DNA of 64,000 nucleotides from Thermoanaerobacterium sp. RBIITD (GTDB lineage: Bacteria; Bacillota; Thermoanaerobacteria; Thermoanaerobacterales; Thermoanaerobacteraceae), in NCBI RefSeq assembly GCF_900205865.1, contig NZ_LT906662.1, forward strand, positions 1,116,001 to 1,180,000, given 5' to 3'. Each line of letters begins with the position of its first letter. Position 1 is the stretch's first letter. The notes below the pieces were generated by a model, which saw nothing but the letters and a program-made list of their open reading frames with translations, searched no databases and had not been told where the DNA came from. The translations under genes were made by a program, and so were the position numbers. This document shows, piece by piece, positions 20,104 through 29,614 of the stretch.

Positions 20104-20919
20104 CTAAATTAATACCATAAATGCAGCCATACTGCCTGTGTTACCCTTATCTCTTCTGTAGGAAAAAAACTCTTCTTTATTACAGTGGGTACAAAGCCCA
20201 GATAGTGTTATATTTTCATCCTTTAGACCACATCCAGTAAGCTCGAGGTAATTTGTCATCTCGAGATTAAACATCCATTTATCATTACCCTTAGGAATAA
20301 GTACATTATCATGGTTAATGTCAAGTTTCTTTACTTCTTCTGCTACATCGTCACCTACTTCATAGCAACATACGCCGATAGCAGGGCCTATACCTGCAAG
20401 TATATCCTCTTTATTTGAACCATATGTATCGATCATTGCTTTAACAGTTTTGGGCCCGATTTCTTTTACTGTTCCTCTCCATCCAGCATGTGCAAGTGCA
20501 ACAACCTCTTTCACAGGATCTAAGAAAAATAACGGTGTACAGTCTGCATAAAATGTCACAAGGGGTATTTGCTTTTCATCTGTCATAAGTGCATCGGCAT
20601 TTTTTATGTCACTGCCGCTGAAGTTTTTACCTTTATCATCTTTAGTAACCTTCCTTATTTTATCACCATGTACTTGGTCAGAAAAAACCATATCACCATA
20701 TGCAAATCCGCCAGCATCACAGATTCTCTTGAAGTTTTCATAAACTTCTTCTTTATCATTATACCGTGTTAAGCTTAAATTCATAGAAGAATACGCACCA
20801 TTGCTGACACCGCCTATCCTTGTTGAGAAAAGGTGCTTAACTAATCCTGTCTTTTCAAATGCAGGTATTGTATAAAATACAACGCCGTTTACTTCATTTC
20901 TTTTGAAACCTTTATTCAT
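20104..20919 (-). CDS. pgeF: Peptidoglycan editing factor PgeF / multicopper laccase-fold protein (YlmD family)
   Basis: Start at ATG 20919 (MNKGFKRNEV) after AAGGGTGA; a GTG three codons upstream overlaps that site. The 271-residue protein has all family marks: FSTRIGGVS, DQVHGD, the metal ligands in ADCTPLFF and AHAGWRGT, GIGPAIGVCCYEVG, and the C-terminal GLCTHC with FFSYRRD. Members have been described as laccase-like enzymes, purine nucleoside phosphorylases and peptidoglycan precursor editing factors; the sequence does not choose among these. A 46-codon membrane-protein gene lies just upstream and probably shares its transcript. Confidence 0.88.
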   Translation of the reverse strand: MNKGFKRNEVNGVVFYTIPAFEKTGLVKHLFSTRIGGVSNGAYSSMNLSLTRYNDKEEVYENFKRICDAGGFAYGDMVFSDQVHGDKIRKVTKDDKGKNFSGSDIKNADALMTDEKQIPLVTFYADCTPLFFLDPVKEVVALAHAGWRGTVKEIGPKTVKAMIDTYGSNKEDILAGIGPAIGVCCYEVGDDVAEEVKKLDINHDNVLIPKGNDKWMFNLEMTNYLELTGCGLKDENITLSGLCTHCNKEEFFSYRRDKGNTGSMAAFMVLI

Positions 20920-20937
20920 TATAGTCACCCTTTATTA

Positions 20938-21078
20938 TCAATTTGCTTTTTTATTCTTATCTTCCTTCTTATTTGCTACATATTTATCAGATAGTTTAAT
21001 CATCGACAGCATTATTAAAAAGAGCAATGCAACAGTTAATACACCTGCTAAAGGTATAATTATAATATATTTTAACAA
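20938..21078 (-). CDS. Small single-span membrane protein (46 aa)
   Basis: A TTG start with GAGAGGT five bases upstream opens a 46-codon frame ending 18 bases before pgeF. The product begins MLKYIIIIPLAGVL, continues as one hydrophobic helix to about residue 25, and ends in a charged tail (SDKYVANKKEDKNKK). The ribosome binding site, membrane helix plus basic tail, and tight spacing to pgeF support a real gene. I do not recognise a family. Confidence 0.6.
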   Translation of the reverse strand: MLKYIIIIPLAGVLTVALLFLIMLSMIKLSDKYVANKKEDKNKKAN

Positions 21079-21155
21079 TTTGACCTCTCCCTTTTTATAA
21101 CCATATATATACATTATACTATAATCGTATACAAAAAGTATAGAAAAATAAAAAA

Positions 21156-22895
21156 CTATTCTATAATATAATGGCTTTTCTTAAATTTTTTACATGCTTT
21201 TTTAATTTTCGAAGCAAATTCACTTATCTCGTCAATATTATTAAAATTTTTATTTAAACTATTTACAACGGAAATAGAAATCCCCATGATAGGAAAGCAC
21301 GTCTCATTATCAAACCTATCAAGGGTACATATGTAGCCTCTTTCTATATCCGCATCATTATAAAATCTTACTATATTGTGGTCAAATTCTTGTATTATAT
21401 TTTTACAAAGTTTCTCGACATCAAGTGTTTTTACAATAGCAATAAAATCATCGCCACCGATATGGCCTAAAAAGCTATCATTGTAAAAATATAGGTGCCT
21501 TTCAATGATGTTTGCTGTATATTTTATCACCTTATCGCCATTTTCAAAGCCGTATACATCATTGTATGCCTTAAAATTATTTAGGTCAAAGTACAAAAGC
21601 GAAAATTCTTTATTTTCTTTAAGTATTTTGTTCAGATTTTCTTCGATTATGAGGTTTCCCGGAAGTCCTGTTAGTGGGTTTGAATATTTCGCAATATTTA
21701 GTTCCAACTGCATTGTCTTTTCTAATAGCGTTATAACAGGTACAACACCATAATAATTATTATTTTTGTTGACTATTATGTAATCATATAGTTTATCTTC
21801 ATCACGTGATATGACAGCCTTCGCGACATCATTTATAGGTGTATTATAATCTACTATCAGAGGGTCTGTATCCATTATCTTATATACTGGTCTTTTCATA
21901 TAAATCGCCCAACCGTACTGTGTACCTATGTGTGAAAAAAACTTCTTCCGCATTATTAATCCGACTGTCTTGCCGTTTTCCACCATTGGTATCCCTTGAA
22001 TATTTTGATTTTCCATAAATATCTTTTCAATCACATTGCCAAATACAAATGGCGAAACACCGACATCTCTTCTCGCGATTTCACCTATGCTTATAGCAGC
22101 ACTTGTTGAAAATCTAAGCTTTTCATTTAAGGAATTGAATTTTATTATCATATCCTTTATGTCATTATCTATATCAGATAAACTCTCACCAGGTTTTTTA
22201 AGCAAAAATCCCTGACCGAAATGGACTCCAAGCTCAATAACTGTTGACAGTTCATCTACATTTTCAATTCCCTCCGCGATAAGCTTCATGCCGGTCGTAT
22301 TTGCAAATTCTACTAAGGCCTTTACTATTGCTCTTTTTAAATTATCCCTGTCAATATTTTTTATGAGTGTTATATCAATTTTTATGTAATATGGGCGCGT
22401 CTCAGCTATCATTGATAGTCCGGAATAACCTGTACCGACATCATCAATGGCTATTTTGTAACCTTGGCTTTTGTAATTGTCGATGACCTTCTTAAAACTT
22501 TTATAATCTTCTACACAGGTCTTCTCGGTTACTTCAAATATCACATTCGATGGATTTGCGTTGAAAAACTTTAATATATCTTTTGTATTACCTTTAATGA
22601 AATGCTCATCTTTTAGTATATCGGGATCAACATTTATGAAGAGAAGTTTATCTGTATCAAAAACATTAAAATTTGCTATGGCATTAATACGGCAAATCCT
22701 TTCGAGTTCAAAAACCATGTTTTCTCTTTTTGCCGTATTAAAAAGTTCGTCAGGACTATATAAGCTATTTCCTAAAAATCCCCTTGATAATGCTTCATAA
22801 CCTATAATTTCCCCATTTTGCAATGATACAACAGGCTGAAACAATGTAGTGATCTTTTTCCCCTCAATGATCATCTTTAGTTCATCGCTATTCAA
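21156..22895 (-). CDS. EAL-CBS-GGDEF dual c-di-GMP enzyme
   Basis: The start is probably TTG at 22895, five bases after GGGGGTGG; a GTG at 22904 lies inside that site. The roughly 579-residue soluble protein has an N-terminal EAL domain (EALSRG, EVTEKT, DDVGTGYSGLS, AEGIEN, QGFLLKKPG) with the usual catalytic acidic residues. A pair of CBS domains follows (about 265-400). The C-terminal GGDEF domain has NPLTGLPGN, YFDLNNFKAYND and GHIGGDDF. The active-site loop is GGDDF rather than GGDEF, and no RxxD inhibitory site precedes it. The CBS pair could bind adenine nucleotides and link c-di-GMP turnover to energy state. No membrane helix is seen. It has no evident operon partner. Confidence 0.9.
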   Translation of the reverse strand: MNSDELKMIIEGKKITTLFQPVVSLQNGEIIGYEALSRGFLGNSLYSPDELFNTAKRENMVFELERICRINAIANFNVFDTDKLLFINVDPDILKDEHFIKGNTKDILKFFNANPSNVIFEVTEKTCVEDYKSFKKVIDNYKSQGYKIAIDDVGTGYSGLSMIAETRPYYIKIDITLIKNIDRDNLKRAIVKALVEFANTTGMKLIAEGIENVDELSTVIELGVHFGQGFLLKKPGESLSDIDNDIKDMIIKFNSLNEKLRFSTSAAISIGEIARRDVGVSPFVFGNVIEKIFMENQNIQGIPMVENGKTVGLIMRKKFFSHIGTQYGWAIYMKRPVYKIMDTDPLIVDYNTPINDVAKAVISRDEDKLYDYIIVNKNNNYYGVVPVITLLEKTMQLELNIAKYSNPLTGLPGNLIIEENLNKILKENKEFSLLYFDLNNFKAYNDVYGFENGDKVIKYTANIIERHLYFYNDSFLGHIGGDDFIAIVKTLDVEKLCKNIIQEFDHNIVRFYNDADIERGYICTLDRFDNETCFPIMGISISVVNSLNKNFNNIDEISEFASKIKKACKKFKKSHYIIE

Positions 22896-22964
22896 TTCTA
22901 CCACCCCCTACACTTTATTATATATCTAAAAAGTTAAGGAATTATTAATATTGTGTAAACTTTT

Positions 22965-22987
22965 AATGCGGGTAAATAACCCGCATT
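22965..22987 (-). terminator. Terminator overlapping the stop of the DUF362 gene
   Basis: AATGCGGGT/ACCCGCATT, a 9-bp perfect stem with a 5-base loop, followed on the minus strand by AAAAGTTTACA. The U-tract is weak. Confidence 0.55.
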
Positions 22988-24104
22988 ATTTCAACTCGAC
23001 AAGCTCATAATCTGCTACACCCATACCAAGCTCTTCACCGTATTTAAGTTGTATGTCACCTCTCGTATCTGGATGTACAGCAGTGAATTTATCTTCGCCG
23101 ATATTCATTCCACGTCCAACGTCGTGAAGGGCCGAATGTAGGTGACCAGGCTGGTTATTTACGAGGTCATAGCTTGCTTTATCTATTGCGACAGGATCAA
23201 ATGATGCGAGTATCCCGACATCAGGCACTATCGGTGCATCACTCCATGGCGTACAATCGCATAGCGGCGTGACATTCATTATAAAATTCATAAAGGCAAT
23301 CTTACCTTTCTTATTTATATATGCACCATATGCATATTCCGTCATTCTTTCGACAAATTCATCCATATTTGTACCCCACTGAGGTTTTATGACATCGTAT
23401 TGGCACATTGATACACATTCACCACAGCCGATGCATTTACTCGGATCTATGTATGCAGAACCATCTACTAATGTAATTGCATCTTCTGGGCAGTTTCTAA
23501 TACAAGTCTGACATGCTGTACAGTTTTTCCCAACTTTTGGGCTTACTGTAGAATGCTGCTGTTGTTTGCCTGCTCTTGGAGCACATCCCATTGCAAGATT
23601 CTTTATGGCGCCACCAAATCCCGCTATCTCATGACATTTAAAATGTGACAGAACAATCATGGAATTTGCATTATTAATATTTGACGATATCTTTACTGTC
23701 TTAAAATGCTTCTTGTTTATTTCGACTTCTTCGGAATCTTTGCTAAAGATACCATCTGCAATGACAAGGGGCGCATTGACAACGGCATATGCAAACCCGT
23801 TTTCTATCGCTGTTATTAAGTGGTCTACTCCGTTTGAACGGCTTCCTTTATATAGTGTATTTGAATCTGTTAAAAATGGTTTCCCACCATTTGCCTTAAC
23901 TTTATCAACAACCTGCCTTACAAAAATCGGATTAATGAAGGCATTGTTTCCTTTCTCTCCGAAATGCATTTTAATAGCAACAAGGTCACCTTCAGTAAAA
24001 ATATTTCTAAATCCTGCAATATCAAATAGTCTTGCTACCTTTGATGATATACTGCCAGATGGTTTTGTTGAACGCATATTGTAAAAATAGACTTTTGATT
24101 TCAT
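22986..24104 (-). CDS. DUF362 protein with two 4Fe-4S clusters
   Basis: 372 residues; ATG after AAGGAGTGA. The DUF362 part (about 1-185, with IKMHFGEKGN, LTDSNTLYKGSR and SHFKCHEIAGFGGAIKNLAMG) is followed by a bacterial 2x[4Fe-4S] ferredoxin module. The two clusters have CTACQTCIRNCP and CIGCGECVSMC. The C-terminal part continues the DUF362 fold. A redox role is certain only at the level of the iron-sulfur clusters; the substrate is unknown. The downstream hairpin ends the transcript. The upstream neighbour is murJ, 16 bases away on the same strand, so the two are probably cotranscribed. Confidence 0.9.
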   Translation of the reverse strand: MKSKVYFYNMRSTKPSGSISSKVARLFDIAGFRNIFTEGDLVAIKMHFGEKGNNAFINPIFVRQVVDKVKANGGKPFLTDSNTLYKGSRSNGVDHLITAIENGFAYAVVNAPLVIADGIFSKDSEEVEINKKHFKTVKISSNINNANSMIVLSHFKCHEIAGFGGAIKNLAMGCAPRAGKQQQHSTVSPKVGKNCTACQTCIRNCPEDAITLVDGSAYIDPSKCIGCGECVSMCQYDVIKPQWGTNMDEFVERMTEYAYGAYINKKGKIAFMNFIMNVTPLCDCTPWSDAPIVPDVGILASFDPVAIDKASYDLVNNQPGHLHSALHDVGRGMNIGEDKFTAVHPDTRGDIQLKYGEELGMGVADYELVELK

Positions 24105-24120
24105 AAAATATCACTCCTTA

Positions 24121-25677
24121 TCAATCCCTAACTAATTTCGCCCTAATTGTATTTGCACCTTTCTTTATATATCTTACAATAGACCTGTCAGTCAATACAA
24201 CGAATATTAAATAAATTGCTGAGCCTACTAATATAGTACCAAAAAGCGAAACAACATCATAAATCTTTCCTGATGGCAGTTTACTTGTCATCACATTATA
24301 TCCAAAGTAAACTGCAAATCCCATAATTAATGAGCCTATTGAAGCTTTTATAAGTGTAAATGTAAGGTCTAATCCGCCTATTTTCCCTACCTTTTTCCTT
24401 AAGGAATTCATAAGCATCAGTGATGTAGCAATTGCAGCAACAGATGTTGAAAGTGCAAGACCTCCAAGGGCCAAATATTTTACAAGTATCAAATTCAATG
24501 CAATATTTATTAAAACCGCAATTGCTCCATTGTACATAGGCGTCTTAGTATCCTTTAAAGAATAGAAACTCCTACTTAAAACATTTCTAAGACCGTTTGC
24601 CGTCATGCCAATGCTGTAAAACATAAAGGCGATAGATGTCAGTTCAGTCGATTTTTCATCAAAGGCGCCTCTTTCGAACAAGAGCCTTATGATAGGCACT
24701 CTAAGGATAATAGCACCCACAGTTACTGGTATCATTATATAAAGGATAGCCTTAATTGATAATTTAATACCCTTCAAAAACTCTTCGATATTATTGGAAG
24801 CAAAGCTTTTTGAAAGCATTGGATATATTACAATTGCTATAGCCATTGAAAATATATCAAAACCAATAAGCTTATTGGCGTAATTTAATGCCGCAATGCT
24901 GCCAGTAGGAAGATATGATGCTATCATCCTGTCAACATATGTATTTATGACCTGTATTCCAGTTCCAATGAGAACCGGTACTGCCAATATTATGACGCGT
25001 CTTACACTGTCGTCTTTTAAATCAATAATAAATTTATACCTGAATCCGAGCTTGTACAACAATGGTAACTGTATAAATATCTGTAGCAATGATGCAATAA
25101 CAGTAGCTATTGCTACACCTGTTATGCCAAACCTTGATCCAAACAATATTGCAGTACCGATTATTATGAAATTATACGGTATCCCTATCATAGCCGGTAC
25201 AGCAAAATGCTCTAAGGACTGCAGTGCACCTGTTATAATGTTTGATACCGCTACAAATACTGTAATTGGAAATAATATGTTTGTAAGCTTTATTGTTTCT
25301 GAATATACATCACCTTTAAATCCAGGTGCCATTATTTTTACAATTAATGGCGATATTAAAATACCAATAATTGTAAAGGCTAATGTAACTAAAAGTGTGA
25401 CATTTAAGAGATTATTGATAAACTCAAAGGCTTTTTCTTTGCCTCTCTTTGTTAGATAATCAGAAAAAAGCGGTATGACTGTTGTACCAATGGCAGCGGC
25501 AATTGCCGCAAAAAGCACCATAGGTATATTCTGTGCCATATTGTATGCATCAATGTCCCTTGTAGTACCAAATTTCGATCCTAATGTAACTTCCCGTAAA
25601 AAACCCGTTATTTTGCTTATAAATGTTATTGCCATGACAAGTCCTGCAGCTTTTGCGGTTTTTTTCGCTATCGACAT
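24121..25677 (-). CDS. murJ: Lipid II flippase MurJ (MviN)
   Basis: 518 residues with about 14 membrane helices. It has typical family features: FISKITGFLREVTLGSKFG near the N-terminus, IPMVLFAAIAAAIGTTVIPLF and the charged loop RGAFDEKSTELTS. It flips the lipid-linked peptidoglycan precursor across the membrane. The ATG at 25677 lies eight bases after GGAG. It precedes the DUF362 gene on the same strand. Confidence 0.92.
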   Translation of the reverse strand: MSIAKKTAKAAGLVMAITFISKITGFLREVTLGSKFGTTRDIDAYNMAQNIPMVLFAAIAAAIGTTVIPLFSDYLTKRGKEKAFEFINNLLNVTLLVTLAFTIIGILISPLIVKIMAPGFKGDVYSETIKLTNILFPITVFVAVSNIITGALQSLEHFAVPAMIGIPYNFIIIGTAILFGSRFGITGVAIATVIASLLQIFIQLPLLYKLGFRYKFIIDLKDDSVRRVIILAVPVLIGTGIQVINTYVDRMIASYLPTGSIAALNYANKLIGFDIFSMAIAIVIYPMLSKSFASNNIEEFLKGIKLSIKAILYIMIPVTVGAIILRVPIIRLLFERGAFDEKSTELTSIAFMFYSIGMTANGLRNVLSRSFYSLKDTKTPMYNGAIAVLINIALNLILVKYLALGGLALSTSVAAIATSLMLMNSLRKKVGKIGGLDLTFTLIKASIGSLIMGFAVYFGYNVMTSKLPSGKIYDVVSLFGTILVGSAIYLIFVVLTDRSIVRYIKKGANTIRAKLVRD

Positions 25678-25767
25678 TCATAAAACTCCTTCATCCTGTT
25701 AAATCCATGTCAGGGTGTGTTATAGGAAAAGCGTTATTGACGCAAAACAGACCACTGCATCTTAACT

Positions 25768-26202
25768 TTAATTATTTTTATCGATTAACATAAAAGAGAT
25801 ATCAGCCTCCGCGACTGTATCACCATCTACAGTTGCCTTTCCCTTTACTTTTACAAGGTTCATTTTAGATGATATTATTTCAACCTCAAGTCTTAGTTGG
25901 TCACCAGGCCTTACAACTTTTTTAAACCTGCACTTATTGATACCTGTAAATAAACCCAGTTTTTCCCTATTTTCTTCGCCATGCATAACAATGATGCCAG
26001 CAAGCTGTGCCATAGCTTCAACAATTAAAACCCCTGGCATTATTGGATTACCTGGAAAGTGTCCTTCAAAAAAAGGTTCATTCGCTGTAACATTTTTTAT
26101 CCCTATAGCTTTTTTATTATCTTCTACATCTAGTACCCTGTCGACCAGAAGAAAAGGATATCTGTGCGGTATGAACTCCCTTATTTCTTTATTCTCTATC
26201 AC
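25768..26202 (-). CDS. fabZ: 3-hydroxyacyl-ACP dehydratase FabZ
   Basis: The GTG at 26202 ([17 protein letters not shown]) is five bases after AGAGGTGA and is a better start than the GTG at 26211, which overlaps it. The 144-residue length is normal. Catalytic residues are seen in [31 protein letters not shown]. It dehydrates 3-hydroxyacyl-ACP in fatty acid synthesis. The gene follows the flagellar rod genes, as in Bacillus, where fabZ (ywpB) follows flhP. Confidence 0.95.
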   Translation of the reverse strand: MIENKEIREFIPHRYPFLLVDRVLDVEDNKKAIGIKNVTANEPFFEGHFPGNPIMPGVLIVEAMAQLAGIIVMHGEENREKLGLFTGINKCRFKKVVRPGDQLRLEVEIISSKMNLVKVKGKATVDGDTVAEADISFMLIDKNN

Positions 26203-26330
26203 AAATGTCACCTCTATTTATGCTTTTGATTATGATTATATCATAATTAATGAAAATATAAAAATTTGGACAATGGGATATGGAAAGTTATAGATTAAAA
26301 AATATTTACACTTCCAATGCAAAATAAAAA

Positions 26331-26348
26331 AAGGACTTAAATGTCCTT
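26331..26348 (-). terminator. Terminator of the flgJ transcript
   Basis: AAGGAC/GTCCTT stem, 6-base loop, then TTTTTTTTATTTTG on the minus strand, starting 3 bases after the flgJ stop. Confidence 0.85.
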
Positions 26349-26350
26349 AT

Positions 26351-26686
26351 TTAAATATTCTTTGATAGTTGTTTGTACATTGTATCTGCAAGGCCTAAAT
26401 TTGAGTTTTGCGATATTGCTTCTGCGTATTTGTCATACATCATAGATGTAAAAACATCTGTTGCAAAGTCATTACCCGTTATAGGATCTTTTGGTACTGT
26501 CTTTCTCATTTCATCAAGCATTAATTTCACAAACTCTGCTTCTAAGTTTTTACACGCTTCTTTAAGTTTATTCTTGTCCTTTTCATTTACAGCATCTTGT
26601 ATGGCCTTTTGAAAATCGCCAGTATTTTTTCCCAAATATATCTGCTGCATATCTTTAACATCATTTATTGGATTTACTATCATCAA
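26351..26686 (-). CDS. flgJ: Flagellar rod-binding protein (FlgJ N-terminal domain type)
   Basis: 111 residues matching only the rod-binding domain of FlgJ: LKEACKNLEAEFVKLMLDEMRKTVP, DFATDVFTSMMYDKYAEAISQ, LGLADTMYKQL. The muramidase half found in proteobacterial FlgJ is absent, which is usual for Firmicutes. It should cap and assemble the rod. It follows flhP on the same strand. AAAGGA is 12 bases before the ATG; a TTG one codon upstream is an alternative start. Confidence 0.85.
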   Translation of the reverse strand: MMIVNPINDVKDMQQIYLGKNTGDFQKAIQDAVNEKDKNKLKEACKNLEAEFVKLMLDEMRKTVPKDPITGNDFATDVFTSMMYDKYAEAISQNSNLGLADTMYKQLSKNI

Positions 26687-26812
26687 TAATTACATTCCTT
26701 TCAAACTGAATTTATGACCTCTTGTTTACAAATTTTGTAATAGCCCCAAATCAAATCCTAAGTATTCCTTATGTCGGCTTACTATCTCCTTCCGAATAAC
26801 AAAACATTTGAA

Positions 26813-27613
26813 CTATCTTCTTAAATTATTAGCAATCCCCAGCATCTCATCAGATGCCTGAATTGCTTTTGAATTAAGTTCATATGCCCTTTGTGCAGCT
26901 ATCATATCAACCATCTCTTTAACTACCTGCACATTTGATGTCTCAAGGAATCCCTGCAATACATTTCCCATTTTACCTTGAAAATCATTCCTTGTTCCAG
27001 CTGCACCTGATGCTGCCGTTGCCTGATATAGATTGTTTCCTTTATCAATAAGTCCTTGAGGATTCTGGAAGTTATAAATTCCCAATGTTGCGATGTCTTG
27101 CTGTGTTCCATCGGGATTTTTTACAGATATAACTCCGAGTGGTGAAATAGTTATCTCTTTTTGTGTATTATCAAATGTAATCTGGTTACCGCCGTCATCA
27201 AGTACTGGATATCCATCTGCTGTTGTAAGCATTGCAGTATTTTGGTCAACACTTAACTTAAAGCTTCCATCCCTTGTATAATATGTATTGCCATCAGGCC
27301 CTAAAACCGCAAAAAATCCTTCACCATCGAGTGCAACATCTAAAGGATTGTCTGTCTGCTGCAAGCTTCCTTCACCAAAGTCTTTCACAATCGCTGATGG
27401 CCTGACACCTACACCTACTTGCATGTTTACGGGCCTTCCCTGCCCTGCATTTATATTTTCCGTTTGAAGTGTCTGATATATAAGGTCTTTGAACTCTGCT
27501 CTATCTCTTTTAAATGATGTAGTATTTACATTTGCAAGGTTATTTGAGATTACATCAACGTTAAGCTGCTGTGCATTCATACCTGATGCTGCTGACCACA
27601 ATGCTCTCATCAT
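26813..27613 (-). CDS. flhP: Flagellar basal-body rod protein FlhP/FlgG
   Basis: 266 residues. The N-terminal rod motif is intact (LWSAASGMNAQQLNVDVISNNLANVNTTSFKRDR), and the C-terminal motif ends with the family pattern (SNVQVVKEMVDMIAAQRAYELNSKAIQASDEMLGIANNLRR). It forms the distal rod of the flagellum. Its position after mbl and flhO matches the Bacillus block mbl-flhO-flhP. Confidence 0.93.
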   Translation of the reverse strand: MMRALWSAASGMNAQQLNVDVISNNLANVNTTSFKRDRAEFKDLIYQTLQTENINAGQGRPVNMQVGVGVRPSAIVKDFGEGSLQQTDNPLDVALDGEGFFAVLGPDGNTYYTRDGSFKLSVDQNTAMLTTADGYPVLDDGGNQITFDNTQKEITISPLGVISVKNPDGTQQDIATLGIYNFQNPQGLIDKGNNLYQATAASGAAGTRNDFQGKMGNVLQGFLETSNVQVVKEMVDMIAAQRAYELNSKAIQASDEMLGIANNLRR

Positions 27614-27699
27614 TATAAATCATTCCCTTCGTTAAATTATTATATGGTATTCCTCAAATATCTGAGATTTTAGCTACTCTTTGAATGGTAGAGTCGAAA

Positions 27700-28446
27700 T
27701 TATACTCTTCCGACTTCATTTACAGCCTTATCGAGGGTTTCATCAAATGCCAATGCTATCTTTTGATTCGCTTCATATATTCTCATTACATTTATCATAT
27801 TCACCATTTCGTCAACAGAATTGACATTAGAGCCCTCTAAGTATCCCTGCTTAATCGTTGCGTTAGACGGTATAGCTTGTCCACCAACATTAAAGAAAAG
27901 ATTGTTGCCTTCTTTCCTCAATGTATTGTAATTATTAAAATCTACAATATTTAGCCTATCAACATTTTGTCCATTTAAAGTAATATTTCCAAAATTATCA
28001 ACAGAGATGTCACCTTCTGTCAGCCTTATAGGACCATTCTGTCCCATAACATTATATCCATCTTTTGTCACAAGGTATCCATTGCTATTTAATGTAAAAG
28101 AACCGTCTCTTGTATATCTCATACCTTGTGGTGTACTTATTTCAAAAAAGCCTGTCCCATCAATTGCAAAATCAAGCTTTCCTTTTGTTTCCTGAATAGC
28201 ACCTTCTGAAAAATTCGTATTGAATGTATCTACAAGTATGCCATAATTCATACGACCTACATTGCCATCATATGGTACATTATCGCCGCCGCTTTTTGTC
28301 ACCATAAAACCCGGAAAAGCTGATGTCACAACAGAGTCCTTTTTATATCCTGTTGTGTTGACATTTGCAAGATTATTTGATAGGACATCCATAATCTTCT
28401 GCTGTGCAATCATACCGGATGATGCAGTATAAAGTCCTCTAAGCAT
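27700..28446 (-). CDS. flhO: Flagellar basal-body rod protein FlhO (FlgF/FlgG family)
   Basis: 248 residues. It shares the rod motifs with the next gene: LYTASSGMIAQQKIMDVLSNNLANVNTTGYKKD at the start, YTRDGSFTLNSNGYLVTKDG in the middle and SNVNSVDEMVNMINVMRIYEANQKI near the end. It is a proximal rod component of the FlgF type. It starts 12 bases after mbl, so cell-shape and flagellar rod genes are cotranscribed here. Confidence 0.92.
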   Translation of the reverse strand: MLRGLYTASSGMIAQQKIMDVLSNNLANVNTTGYKKDSVVTSAFPGFMVTKSGGDNVPYDGNVGRMNYGILVDTFNTNFSEGAIQETKGKLDFAIDGTGFFEISTPQGMRYTRDGSFTLNSNGYLVTKDGYNVMGQNGPIRLTEGDISVDNFGNITLNGQNVDRLNIVDFNNYNTLRKEGNNLFFNVGGQAIPSNATIKQGYLEGSNVNSVDEMVNMINVMRIYEANQKIALAFDETLDKAVNEVGRV

Positions 28447-28458
28447 TTTAACACCTTC

Positions 28459-29487
28459 TCATTTGATTTTAAATGCGTCTATAACAGTATTAGCTTCTTC
28501 CATAGTAGATAGTGAATTTAGTGCCTTACCTGTCCCTAGTACAACACACGAAATTGGGTCATTTGCTATTGTTACAGGAATATCCATCTTCTCCTCAAGG
28601 AGTTTGTCAAGCCCGTGCAGTAAAGCACCCCCGCCTGTTAAAACAATACCACGATCACATATATCTGCAGCAAGCTCTGGTGGTGTCCTCTCAAGTACAC
28701 TATGAACGGCTTCGATGATTTCTTTCAATGGTTCTTCAAGTGCTTCTTTTGCCTCTTGAGATTTAACCTCAAAGCTCTTAGGGAGTCCTGAAACCAAGCT
28801 TCTTCCCTTTACTGTCATCACTTCTTCTTTATCCCTTATGTACGCTGTACCAATTTTTATCTTTATTTCTTCGGCTGTTCTTTCACCGATAATAATATTG
28901 TACTTTCGCCTTATGTATCTTATTATTGCATCATCAAAATTATCTCCGGCAACTTTAATACTTGTAGACACCACTGTGTTACCAAGGGAAATAACAGCAA
29001 CATCAGTGGTGCCTCCACCAATATCAACTACCATGTTACCGCATGGCTTTTCTATATCAAGCCCTGCTCCAATAGCTGCCGCAATTGGCTCTTCTATTAA
29101 AAAAGCCCTTCTTGCACCTGCTTGGATAGCCGCATCTATTACAGCCCTTTTTTGAACTTGTGTAACTTCACTTGGTATGCAAATCATTATCCTTGGTCTC
29201 ATAATAATACCGCCACCGCAGGCTTTTGATATAAAATATTTTAGCATCTTTTCTGTAATATCATAATCCGAAATAACACCAGCCCTCATAGGCCTCACCG
29301 CAATAATATCCCCCGGCGTCCTGCCTACCATCCTTTTTGCTTCATCTCCTACCGCAAGTACTTTACCTGTATTCCTGTCAATAGCTACGACAGACGGCTC
29401 GTTTAAAACGATCCCCTTATCCTTCATATAGACAAGTACAGATGCCGTGCCGAGGTCAATACCTATATCTTTTGACAGAGCGAACAT
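28459..29487 (-). CDS. mbl: MreB-family rod-shape protein Mbl
   Basis: 342 residues of bacterial actin: phosphate-binding loops DIGIDLGTASVLVY and VDIGGGTTDVAVISLG, the EEPIAAAIGAGLD segment, and LTGGGALLHGLDKLL near the end. It forms membrane-associated filaments that guide wall elongation. Assignment to Mbl rather than MreB rests on position between spoIIID and flhO, which is the same order as Bacillus subtilis. Confidence 0.9.
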   Translation of the reverse strand: MFALSKDIGIDLGTASVLVYMKDKGIVLNEPSVVAIDRNTGKVLAVGDEAKRMVGRTPGDIIAVRPMRAGVISDYDITEKMLKYFISKACGGGIIMRPRIMICIPSEVTQVQKRAVIDAAIQAGARRAFLIEEPIAAAIGAGLDIEKPCGNMVVDIGGGTTDVAVISLGNTVVSTSIKVAGDNFDDAIIRYIRRKYNIIIGERTAEEIKIKIGTAYIRDKEEVMTVKGRSLVSGLPKSFEVKSQEAKEALEEPLKEIIEAVHSVLERTPPELAADICDRGIVLTGGGALLHGLDKLLEEKMDIPVTIANDPISCVVLGTGKALNSLSTMEEANTVIDAFKIK

Positions 29488-29614
29488 TTAAACACACCCT
29501 TCTTATGTTTTTCGACATTAAAATGGCATCTATAATTTCAATCGACATATAAAATTAAATGTTTAATAAATTAATTCGACAAATTTTTTATAATTCCTCT
29601 TTTTTATCATGAAT

